Source of the DNA: an uncultured Actinoplanes sp.
GTDB lineage: Bacteria; Actinomycetota; Actinomycetes; Mycobacteriales; Micromonosporaceae
Length of the DNA stretch: 10,729 nt
Direction of reading: 5' to 3'
Assembly: GCA_934667465.1 (NCBI GenBank)
Contig: CAKUMG010000112.1
Location: 1-10,729 of the forward strand
The notes under the pieces were generated by a model that had not been told where the DNA came from, did no database searches, and was given only the letters and a program-made list of their open reading frames with translations. Both the position numbers and the translations under genes were made by a program. Positions 1 through 6,485 of this stretch are shown piece by piece; positions within the stretch are counted from its first letter, which is position 1; each line of letters opens with the position of its first letter.

Positions 1-756
1 GCCGTACGGCACCCGATCGGCCCCGGCCGCACACCCGGCCCGTCGCCGCTGCACTCGTTCCTGCTCTCCTCCCCCGCGTTCGACGAGACCGTGCGCCGCC
101 TGGCCACCACCGCCGACGGCGGCCCGCCCGTCGTGGTGCACGTCAGTCAGGAGATCGTCGTGCACCGCCCGCTCCTCGCGGACGAGGCGGTCACCGTCGG
201 GCTCGAGGTGACCGGCGCCCGGCGCGAGGGCGGCGGCGTGCGGATGGCCCTGCGCGGCACCGTCGCCGGGGCCACGCCGATCGCGGACCTCGTCACCACC
301 GTGCGGCTGGGCGGCGCGACCGGGCCGGAGCCGTTCGGTGCGATGCCGCCGCTGACCGCGCCCGCCGCCGGGGAACCGGGCGAGCCGCAGACCGTCACCA
401 CCGGGCTCAGCGTCGCCACGATCCGCCGGTACGCCGAGGTGTCGGGCGACCACAACCCGATCCACCTCGACGACGCCGCGGCGCGCGCGGCCGGTTTCGA
501 CGGCGTCATCGCGCACGGCATGAGCGTGCTGGCCCTGGTCACCGAGGCCGCCGCGGACCGCTTCGCCGGCGGCGACCCGGCCCGGGTACGCAGCGTCGGG
601 TGCCGCTTCTCCGCGCCCGTCCTGCCCGGCGAGCCCCTGGAGATCACGTTCCGCCCCGACGCGGAGGGTGCCGTCGTCGGCTTCGCCTGCGCCACGCCGC
701 GCGGCACGGCGCTCAAGGGCGGCTGGGTCGCGTTCCGGGCGGGCGGCGATGACTGA
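1..756 (+). CDS. MaoC-type double hot-dog (R)-hydratase/dehydratase, 5' end missing
   Basis: The frame is open to the left edge, so the true start lies outside; 251 residues are visible. The C-terminal half has the hydratase-2 signature: Tyr144, then SGDHNPIH at 148-155, followed by GFDGVIAHGM. Asp150 and His155 are the expected catalytic pair of MaoC/(R)-enoyl-CoA hydratases. The N-terminal half, with a segment reading VVVHVSQEIVVHRPL near residues 44-58, looks like the first, non-catalytic hot-dog domain, giving the two-domain layout seen in many actinobacterial MaoC dehydratases. The family adds water to, or removes it from, 2-enoyl thioesters on CoA or carrier protein. The last 8 bases overlap the adenylation gene, so the two are probably co-translated. 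The likely substrate is an acyl or aminoacyl thioester made by the downstream enzymes (inference). The family call is firm; the substrate is unknown. Confidence 0.85.
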   Translation, partial: AVRHPIGPGRTPGPSPLHSFLLSSPAFDETVRRLATTADGGPPVVVHVSQEIVVHRPLLADEAVTVGLEVTGARREGGGVRMALRGTVAGATPIADLVTTVRLGGATGPEPFGAMPPLTAPAAGEPGEPQTVTTGLSVATIRRYAEVSGDHNPIHLDDAAARAAGFDGVIAHGMSVLALVTEAAADRFAGGDPARVRSVGCRFSAPVLPGEPLEITFRPDAEGAVVGFACATPRGTALKGGWVAFRAGGDD

Positions 757-2197
757 GCCCGCCCGTTTCGCCGCCGCGTTCGCCGCCCAGGTCCGCCGTG
801 ATCCCGCGGCGCCGGCCCTGCTGTGGCACGACCGCGAGGTCAGCTATGGCGAGCTCGCCGCGCTGGCGGCCGGGCAGCGCCGCCTGCTGGACCGGATCGG
901 AGCCGTGCCGGACGAGCCCGTCGGCATCCTGGCGCCCAAGTCGCCGGAGTCCGTCGCGCTCGTGCTGGCCTGCCTGCTCTCCGGGCAGCGGTTCCTGCTG
1001 CCGTCGCCGTCGCTGGCCCCCGCCCTGCTCGCCGAGCTGTTCGACCAGGCGGGCTGCACGACGGTGCTGCGCGAGACCGACCTCGCCGTGGCCGGGACAC
1101 CCCCGGAGGACACCGCCGAGGTGGCGCCGGAGTCGATCGCGTTGCTGCTCACCACGTCGGGGTCCACCGGCCTGCCCAAGATCGTGCCGCTGCCGCACCG
1201 GGCCCTGGACGCGTTCGCCGCGTGGGCCGGGCCGGCGTTCGGCATCGGGCCCGGACGCACGGTCCTCAACTACGCGCCGCTGAACTTCGACCTGTGCCTG
1301 CTGGACATCTGGACCACGCTCGCGCACGGCGGCACGGTGCTGCTGGTCGACACCGCGCTCGCCGTCCGGGGCCGCCATCTGGCGGAGCTGCTGCGCCGGC
1401 ATCCCGTACACGTCGTCCAGGCAGTGCCCATGCTCTTCGGCCTGCTGCTCGAGGCGGGCGCCGAGCCGATCGCCGGCGTGGAGCACGTCATGATCACCGC
1501 CGACACCGCCGGCGAGCGGGTCCTCGCCGGACTGCCGGCGCTGTTCCCCGGCGCGCAATTGACCAACATCTACGGCTGCACCGAGACCAACGACAGCTTC
1601 GCGTACGCGCTCCCGCCCGGCCCGCCGCCGCACCCGCTCCCGATCGGCAGCCCGCTGCCCGGCGTGCACGTCCTGCTCATCGGCGACGACGGCACCGTGG
1701 TCGACGGCCCGGGCAGCGGCGAGCTGTACGTGTCCACGCCGTTCCAGACCCCCGGCTACCTCGACGCCGCCCGCAACGCGGGCCGCTTCGTCGCGCACCC
1801 GGCCGGCGCCGGCGACCGGGTCTGGTTCCGCACCGGCGACCTGGTCCGCCGCGCCCCGGACGGCGTATACACGCTCGCCGGGCGCACCGACTTCCAGGTC
1901 AAGGTCCGCGGCGTCGCCGTCAACACCGCCGAGGTGGAGGCCGTGCTCGCGGCGCACCCGGACGTCCTGGAGGCGGCGGTGAGCGCCGAGCCGGACCCGG
2001 TGCTGGGCCGCCGGCTCGTGGCCGCGGTCCGCCGCGCGCCCGGCAGCGCCCTGAGCTCGCTCGTCCTGCGCAAGCACTGTGCCCGGGGGCTGCCGCAGGC
2101 GGCGGTCCCCGCGGAGCTGCGGATCGCCGAGGCGCCCCTGCCCCGCACCTCCACCGGCAAGCTCGACCGCACCGCCGCCACGTCCACCACTTCGTGA
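749..2197 (+). CDS. Stand-alone adenylation enzyme (amino acid/acyl-AMP ligase for a carrier protein)
   Basis: This is a 482-residue ANL-superfamily enzyme without fused carrier or condensation domains. Core motifs appear in order: TTSGSTGLPK at 135-144 (phosphate loop), Phe180-Asp181 at the A4 position, NIYGCTE at 273-279 (A5), FRTGDL at 360-365 (A7), GRTDFQVKVRG at 378-388 (hinge) and PRTSTGK at 465-471 with the C-terminal catalytic Lys471. Asp181 lies where amino-acid-activating A domains use Asp to hold the alpha-amino group, so an amino acid is more likely than a plain fatty acid. The ATG at 749 overlaps the MaoC stop by 8 bases and gives a normal N-terminus. The carrier protein starts 10 bases downstream and is the probable acceptor. 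PltF/RedM-type prolyl-AMP ligases are the nearest functional analogue by context. The exact amino acid is not assigned. Confidence 0.88.
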   Translation: MTEPARFAAAFAAQVRRDPAAPALLWHDREVSYGELAALAAGQRRLLDRIGAVPDEPVGILAPKSPESVALVLACLLSGQRFLLPSPSLAPALLAELFDQAGCTTVLRETDLAVAGTPPEDTAEVAPESIALLLTTSGSTGLPKIVPLPHRALDAFAAWAGPAFGIGPGRTVLNYAPLNFDLCLLDIWTTLAHGGTVLLVDTALAVRGRHLAELLRRHPVHVVQAVPMLFGLLLEAGAEPIAGVEHVMITADTAGERVLAGLPALFPGAQLTNIYGCTETNDSFAYALPPGPPPHPLPIGSPLPGVHVLLIGDDGTVVDGPGSGELYVSTPFQTPGYLDAARNAGRFVAHPAGAGDRVWFRTGDLVRRAPDGVYTLAGRTDFQVKVRGVAVNTAEVEAVLAAHPDVLEAAVSAEPDPVLGRRLVAAVRRAPGSALSSLVLRKHCARGLPQAAVPAELRIAEAPLPRTSTGKLDRTAATSTTS

Positions 2198-2207
2198 AGG
2201 GTCTGCC

Positions 2208-2471
2208 ATGAGCCACATCGAGAAGATCAAGCGGTTCGTCCTCGAGGAGTTCCTGCCCGACGTCGCGCCCGAGGAGCTGGCGCCCGACCACGACCTGCTG
2301 GCCGACGGCGTGATCGACAGCCTGGGACTGCTCAAGCTGATCGCCTGGGTCGAGGACGAGTTCGCGCTGGCCGTCGACGACACGGCGCTGGACCCGGACA
2401 ACTTCCGCAGCGTCGCCGCGATCGACGCGTTCGTCGCCCGGGCGAACGCCTCCGCGGTCGGGGGTCGTTGA
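2208..2471 (+). CDS. Free-standing acyl/peptidyl carrier protein
   Basis: This is an 87-residue acidic protein with the phosphopantetheine attachment motif GVIDSLGLL, in which Ser38 is the predicted modified residue. The helix after the motif reads KLIAWVEDEF, typical of carrier proteins. Length and helix pattern match single-domain carriers. The ATG at 2208 is supported by GAAGGG at 2196-2201, 6 bases upstream and overlapping the stop of the adenylation gene, which argues for coupled expression and loading by that enzyme. The TrpD-like gene starts 4 bases after its stop. Holo-form conversion needs a phosphopantetheinyl transferase; one lies at the right end of this window. Its likely job is to hold the activated amino acid while the flavoprotein, and possibly the MaoC protein, act on it (inference). 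Confidence 0.9.
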   Translation: MSHIEKIKRFVLEEFLPDVAPEELAPDHDLLADGVIDSLGLLKLIAWVEDEFALAVDDTALDPDNFRSVAAIDAFVARANASAVGGR

Positions 2472-2475
2472 CGCC

Positions 2476-3465
2476 GTGCACCCCGCCGTCACCGTCCTGC
2501 TGCACCGGCGCACGGACCTGGACGTCCAGGACTGGCACGCGGTGTGGGACGACCTCGCCGCGAACCGGCTGGGCCGCGACGACGCGCTGATCCTGCTCGC
2601 GTCGGTGAGCGCCGCGCTGCCCGGCACCGCCACGCTGCGGGCGCTGCTGGCGTCGTTCGCCGCGCGCCGGGCCGCGCCGCCGCCGGTGTGGCCCGGCTCG
2701 GTCAACATCGTGGGGACCGGGGGCGGCCCGGCCACGTTCAACATCTCGACGGCCGCCGCCTGCACCGCCGCGGCGATGGGCGTCCCCGTCGTCAAGTCGG
2801 GCTCCCGGGCGTACACCAGCCGGCTCGGCTCGGTCGATCTGCTGGAACGCCTCGGGATCCGGCAGACCCCGTCCTACGAGGAGACCGGGGACGCGCTCGG
2901 CACGCACGGCATCGCGTTCGCGGGCGGTTTCGTCTATCCCGCCGAGCTGGGCCGGCTGGCCCGGCTGGTGCTGCCGCTGGGGCTCAAGCCGTTCGGGCGG
3001 TTCCTCAACACGCTCGGGCCGCTGCTCGCCGCGCTGCCGGTCACCGCGCAGGTCAGCGGGGTGTCCGACCACGCGGTGCTGCCGGTGCTGCGCGAACTGG
3101 GCGGCGACGTGCCGCGCCGGATCCTGTGGTGCGTCAACGATGCGGGGGCCGACGAGCTGCTGCCGTTCGCCGCGAACACCGTGCACGACGGGGAGCGGGT
3201 CACCGCGCTGGGGCCCGGGGCGGGCGGGTCGCTGGAGGAGTTGCGGCCGGACGGGGATCCCGTACGGCAATTCTTGGAAGTCGTCTCCGGCGAGGGCACC
3301 GCGACCGCCACCACGACGGTCGCCTGGAACGCCGCCGCCCTGGCGACGGCGGCCGATCCGGAGGCGGGCTGGGACGACAGCGTGGGCCGGGCGGTCGACG
3401 CGTTGAAGAGCGGCGCCGTACGGGACCTGGTCGCCCGGATCGGGCGGAGGGCCGGCCGTGGCTGA
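2476..3465 (+). CDS. TrpD-like (anthranilate phosphoribosyltransferase family) enzyme, diverged active site
   Basis: This 329-residue protein has the family's length and fold order. Recognisable elements are VGTGGGPATFNIST at 79-92, VKSGSR at 106-111, a GSVDLLERLG segment at 118-127, NTLGPL at 178-183 and GADELLPF at 224-231. True TrpD transfers the phosphoribosyl group of PRPP to the amine of anthranilate. Here the Asp of GTGGD is Gly84, the KHGN motif is KSGS, the HPAMK segment starts with Tyr154, and the Arg that holds the anthranilate carboxylate (Arg164 in the Sulfolobus enzyme) has no aligned Arg. The Mg-binding Asp226-Glu227 pair is kept. This suggests a retained sugar-transfer fold with a different amine acceptor, or a changed reaction. 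It starts at GTG 4 bases after the carrier gene; the Shine-Dalgarno is weak. It overlaps the TrpA-like gene by 8 bases. The family is sure; function is inferred. Confidence 0.85.
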   Translation: MHPAVTVLLHRRTDLDVQDWHAVWDDLAANRLGRDDALILLASVSAALPGTATLRALLASFAARRAAPPPVWPGSVNIVGTGGGPATFNISTAAACTAAAMGVPVVKSGSRAYTSRLGSVDLLERLGIRQTPSYEETGDALGTHGIAFAGGFVYPAELGRLARLVLPLGLKPFGRFLNTLGPLLAALPVTAQVSGVSDHAVLPVLRELGGDVPRRILWCVNDAGADELLPFAANTVHDGERVTALGPGAGGSLEELRPDGDPVRQFLEVVSGEGTATATTTVAWNAAALATAADPEAGWDDSVGRAVDALKSGAVRDLVARIGRRAGRG

Positions 3466-4270
3466 GTTCTTCGCGGGTTCCGGGCTGGCGCTGTTCCTCA
3501 ACGCCGGGGACCCACCGCTCGACGTGCTCGCCGACGCGCTGCCGGCCCTCGACGAGGCCGGCCTGGACTGCCTGGAGCTCGCGGTGCCGTTCCCGGACTC
3601 GGTGACCGACGGGCCGGTGATCCGGCGCTCGGCGCGGCGGGCGCTGGACCGCGGCACCGACCTGGACACCGTGCTGGCGTTCGTCGCGGAGCACCGGCCC
3701 CGGCTGCGGCGGCTGCGGATCGCGCTGCTCGCCGACTGGAGCCACAGCCTCAAGCGCCGCCCGCTGCCCGGCTGGCTCGCCGACATCGCCGCGTCCGGCG
3801 CGGACGGTGTGCTGGTGCACGCGCTGCCGCCGCGGCTGCGGCACGACTACCACGGGCAGGCGCGCGCGGCCGGGCTGCCGGTCGTGACGACGTGCTACCA
3901 CGGCACCTCCCGGCCCGAGGTGCTGGCCGAGGCGGCGGCGCAGGCCACCGCGTACGTGTATCTGGTCGCCCGGTACGGCCGCAGCGGCACGACGCCCGCG
4001 GCCGGCTACGGCGGCCTCTCCGATTCCGTCGCAGCGTTGCGCACGGGTACGACCGCACCGATCGCCGTCGGTTTCGGCGTACGCACCCCGCAGAACGTGG
4101 CGGACGTCCGGGCCACCGGCGCCGACGGCGTGATCGTCGGCAGCGCGGCGGTGGCCCGGGTGGCGGACGCCACGGACTCCGGACAGGACGTGGTCACCGG
4201 GCTGCGGGACCTCGTCCGGGAGCTGCTCACCGCTCCCGTCACCACCGCACCGAGAAGGAGCCTCCAATGA
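3458..4270 (+). CDS. TrpA-like (tryptophan synthase alpha family) lyase
   Basis: This is a 270-residue TIM-barrel protein of normal TrpA length. The segment FLNAGDP at 13-19 matches the TrpA start. LELAVPFPDSVTDGP at 39-53 matches the catalytic loop, with Glu40 and Asp51 at the two catalytic acid positions (Glu49 and Asp60 in Salmonella). Tyr168 occupies the Tyr175 position, and VGFG (204-207) and VGSA (227-230) form the phosphate site. So the retro-aldol chemistry, which releases glyceraldehyde 3-phosphate from an indole-glycerol-phosphate-like compound, seems preserved. The usual LM.Y.NP loop is replaced by LLADWSHSLK at 90-99, so the aromatic pocket and any contact with TrpB differ. No trpB is in the window, so the product may be released free. 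GTG at 3458 has a good GGAGGG at 3446-3451. The ATGA overlap at 4267 couples it to the cupin gene. Confidence 0.85.
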   Translation: MAEFFAGSGLALFLNAGDPPLDVLADALPALDEAGLDCLELAVPFPDSVTDGPVIRRSARRALDRGTDLDTVLAFVAEHRPRLRRLRIALLADWSHSLKRRPLPGWLADIAASGADGVLVHALPPRLRHDYHGQARAAGLPVVTTCYHGTSRPEVLAEAAAQATAYVYLVARYGRSGTTPAAGYGGLSDSVAALRTGTTAPIAVGFGVRTPQNVADVRATGADGVIVGSAAVARVADATDSGQDVVTGLRDLVRELLTAPVTTAPRRSLQ

Positions 4271-4641
4271 TCATCCGCAATCTCGCCGAGGTGAAGACCG
4301 TGGACTGGGGCAACGGCCTGAGCCGGCGCTTCCTGCTCGCCGGCGACCGGATGGGTTACAGCATCACGGACACGACGGTCCGGGCCGGCACCAAGTCGCT
4401 GCTGGAGTACCGCAACCACCTCGAGGCGTGCTACTGCATCGAGGGCTCCGGCGAGGTCGTCGACATGGACGGCACGTCCCACCCGATCACCCCGGGCACG
4501 ATGTACGCCCTCGACGAGCACGACGCGCACTGGCTGGTCGCCTCCCCGCACGAGGACCTGCGGCTGGTCTGCGTCTTCACCCCGGCCCTCAACGGCGACG
4601 AGGTGCACAGCCTCGACGGCGCGGGCTCGTCCAACTACTGA
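4267..4641 (+). CDS. Ectoine-synthase (EctC)-like cupin, without ectA/ectB
   Basis: This 124-residue cupin closely follows EctC. It has MIIRNLAEV at the start, NHLEACYCIEG at 50-60, PGTMYALDEHDAHWL at 76-90 and LRLVCVFTP at 98-106. Glu53, Tyr80 and His88 sit where EctC binds its iron. EctC closes N-gamma-acetyl-diaminobutyrate to the tetrahydropyrimidine ectoine by loss of water. Here the Trp of the usual NWxSRR substrate segment appears to be Gly17 in NGLSRR, so the substrate pocket is changed. Neither ectA, ectB nor ectD is present, and the neighbours are biosynthetic rather than osmoprotective. A cyclo-dehydratase role on a pathway intermediate is likely (inference). The ATG at 4267 shares bases with the TrpA-like stop (ATGA) and has an excellent AAGGAG at 4255-4260. 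True ectoine synthesis cannot be excluded if the other genes lie elsewhere. Confidence 0.88.
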   Translation: MIIRNLAEVKTVDWGNGLSRRFLLAGDRMGYSITDTTVRAGTKSLLEYRNHLEACYCIEGSGEVVDMDGTSHPITPGTMYALDEHDAHWLVASPHEDLRLVCVFTPALNGDEVHSLDGAGSSNY

Positions 4642-4660
4642 TCCGAGGAGCGGGGACGTC

Positions 4661-5800
4661 ATGATCGACTGGAACGCCGACCAGGTCGCGCTGCGCGACG
4701 GCCTGAGCCGCTGGTCCGGCGCGCTGAGCGCCGGCCACGTCGAACGGGATGCGGACGGCTCGTTCGACGAGGACAAGTGGAAGCTGATCCGGCAGACCGG
4801 CATCCTCGGCCTGCCGTTCGCCGAGGAGCACGGCGGTCTCGGCCAGGACCTGCTGACCACGATGTACGTGCTGGAGGGGCTCGGGGAGCACTGCCGCGAC
4901 GGCGGCCTGTCGTTCTCCGTGACCACCAGCATGGCCAGCACCGGCGTTCCCCTGCAGGACTTCGGCCGGGCCGAGCTCAAGCAGCGGTACCTGCCCCGGA
5001 TCTGCTCCGGCGAGGCGATCGGCGCGCACGCCATCACCGAGGCGGACGGGGGCTCGGACGCCCTGCACATGCGGACCCGCGCCGAGCGTGACGGCGAGCA
5101 CTTCGTCCTGCACGGCAGCAAGACGTTCGTGAGCAACGGACCCGTGGCCGACCTGATGATGATCTACGCGCGGACCCGGCCCGACGGCGGGGCGCTGGGG
5201 GTGACCGCGTTCCTCGTGGAGCGCGGCACGCCGGGCCTCACCGTCGGGCGGCCCGTCGCCAAGATGGGCCTGCGCACCTCGCCGCTGAGCGAGGTGTTCC
5301 TGGACGACTGCCGGGTACCGGCCGCCAACGTGGTCGGCCGGGTGGGCGGCGGCTTCCTGGTGCTGGACCACGTGATGAAGCGGGAGATCCTGTTCTCGTT
5401 CATCGTCAACGTGGGCGAGATGGAACACCGGCTGCGCCGCTGCATCGAGTACGCGCGCACGCGCACCCAGTTCGGCAAGCCCATCGGCTCGTACCAGGCG
5501 GTGGCGAACCGGATCGTGGACATGAAGATCCGGGTCGAGACCGCCCGCAAGTGGCTCTACGACACGGCGGTCAAGCTGGCCCGCGGCGAGAACGTGACGG
5601 TGGACATGGCCATCGCCAAGCTGCTGACCAGCGAGGGCAACCTGGCCTCGGGCACGGACGCGGTGCGCATCTTCGGCGGCAACGGCTACATGGCCGAGTA
5701 CGGGCTGGAGAAGGACCTGCGCAACGCGGTCGCGGGCACGATCTACTCCGGCACCAACGAGATCCAGTACAACCGCATCGCCGCGATGCTGGGCCTGTGA
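4661..5800 (+). CDS. Acyl-CoA dehydrogenase-type flavoprotein, probably acting on a carrier-bound substrate
   Basis: This is a 379-residue, full-length acyl-CoA dehydrogenase fold. It shows GAHAITEADGGSD at 121-133 (flavin loop), YARTRTQFGKPIGSYQ at 264-279, IFGGNGYMAEYGLEKDLR at 337-354 and IYSGTNEIQ at 361-369. At the position of the usual C-terminal catalytic Glu (as in medium-chain dehydrogenase, YEGT) there is Ser363. Instead Glu242 in KREILF aligns with the helix-G catalytic Glu of isovaleryl-CoA dehydrogenase: both lie 29 residues before the Phe of the R..FG motif. Prolyl-carrier-protein dehydrogenases such as PltE and RedW also use that position. With the adjacent adenylation enzyme and carrier, oxidation of an aminoacyl-S-carrier is the favoured role (inference). 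The ATG at 4661 has GAGGAG at 4645-4650. Its stop overlaps the TrpF-like GTG by 4 bases. Confidence 0.88.
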   Translation: MIDWNADQVALRDGLSRWSGALSAGHVERDADGSFDEDKWKLIRQTGILGLPFAEEHGGLGQDLLTTMYVLEGLGEHCRDGGLSFSVTTSMASTGVPLQDFGRAELKQRYLPRICSGEAIGAHAITEADGGSDALHMRTRAERDGEHFVLHGSKTFVSNGPVADLMMIYARTRPDGGALGVTAFLVERGTPGLTVGRPVAKMGLRTSPLSEVFLDDCRVPAANVVGRVGGGFLVLDHVMKREILFSFIVNVGEMEHRLRRCIEYARTRTQFGKPIGSYQAVANRIVDMKIRVETARKWLYDTAVKLARGENVTVDMAIAKLLTSEGNLASGTDAVRIFGGNGYMAEYGLEKDLRNAVAGTIYSGTNEIQYNRIAAMLGL

Positions 5801-6480
5801 ACCCGCTGCTGAAGGTCTGCGGCGCCACGACCCTGGACGACGTGCGCCTGCTGACCGCGGCGGGCGCGGACTGGGTCGGGCTCTGGTACGGGATCCCCGG
5901 CGGCCCGGCCGATCTGCCCCTGGAGGCGGTGGCCGCGCTGGCCGCCGCCACCCGGGAGGCCGGGGCCGAGCCGGTCCTCGTCACGTTCCTCAGCGACGTC
6001 GACGCGCTGCGCGAGGTCCTGGCCCGTACCGGCGCCACCCACCTGCAACTGCACGCCTACCAGACGCCGGCCACGGTCCGGGCCCTGCGCGGCGCCGTGC
6101 CGGGCGGGCTGACCATCGTCAAGGTGCTGCACCTGCGCGACGGGACGTGCCTGGAGGAGCGGTTCATCTCTTCCTACGAGCGTGCGGGCACGGCCCTGTT
6201 CCTGCTCGACAAGGTCACCTCCGACGGCCGGGTCGGCAGCACCGGGCACCGGCTCTCCGCTGCCGAGGTCGGCGCGCTGCTGCCCCGGCTGAGCGTGTCG
6301 TTCCTGCTGGCCGGGGGCATCTCCGCGGACCGGGGCGAGCACGCCGTGCTGGCCGCCGACCCGCGCTTCGCCGGGGTGGACGTGGACACCGCCGCCCGCG
6401 ACGCCACCGGCGCCTTCGATCCCGCCCGGGTCGCGGCGCTCGCCGCGGCCTGGCACACCGCGCTCATCGGACTGGAGTGA
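5797..6480 (+). CDS. TrpF-like (phosphoribosylanthranilate isomerase family) enzyme
   Basis: This 227-residue TIM barrel has KVCGATT at 6-12, HLQLHAYQ at 82-89, FLLDK at 135-139 and LAGGIS at 171-176. Cys8 and Asp138 match the catalytic base and acid of TrpF, so an Amadori rearrangement of an N-phosphoribosyl amine is plausible. The loop that normally reads S-x-R and supplies the Arg holding the anthranilate carboxylate (Arg36 in the Thermotoga enzyme) is replaced by GIPGGPADLP at 32-41. The phosphate-site segment VDVSSGVE is replaced by VDVDTAARD. The GTG at 5797 overlaps the flavoprotein stop (GTGA) and puts KVCG at the expected distance from the N-terminus; there is no clear Shine-Dalgarno, so coupling to the gene before is likely. 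Family is sure; the substrate is probably not the normal one. Confidence 0.85.
   Translation: MNPLLKVCGATTLDDVRLLTAAGADWVGLWYGIPGGPADLPLEAVAALAAATREAGAEPVLVTFLSDVDALREVLARTGATHLQLHAYQTPATVRALRGAVPGGLTIVKVLHLRDGTCLEERFISSYERAGTALFLLDKVTSDGRVGSTGHRLSAAEVGALLPRLSVSFLLAGGISADRGEHAVLAADPRFAGVDVDTAARDATGAFDPARVAALAAAWHTALIGLE
6474..6477 (+). promoter_or_regulatory. Ribosome binding site choosing the TrpC-like start
   Basis: GGAG lies inside the last codons of the TrpF-like gene, 8 bases before the GTG at 6486. A second in-frame GTG at 6477 forms a GTGA overlap with the TrpF-like stop but would leave this motif unused. The 6486 start is therefore preferred. The difference is only three residues. 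Confidence 0.45.
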
Positions 6481-6485
6481 CGCCC

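Noticed and set aside
713..2401. Long open frame on the - strand opposite the adenylation and carrier genes
   Set aside because: High G+C produces long antisense frames; the translation is Gly/Arg/Ala-rich with no motif, while the + strand frame has complete family motifs.
2332..3786. Long - strand open frame opposite the TrpD- and TrpA-like genes
   Set aside because: Antisense shadow of well-recognised + strand genes; no domain visible.
4267..4641. An ectoine biosynthesis operon
   Set aside because: Only the EctC-like cupin is present, and its neighbours are not ectA, ectB or ectD.
4661..5800. Fatty-acid beta-oxidation dehydrogenase paired with the MaoC gene
   Set aside because: The catalytic Glu is in the helix-G position and the gene sits with an adenylation enzyme and carrier protein; no thiolase or CoA ligase of a beta-oxidation set is seen.
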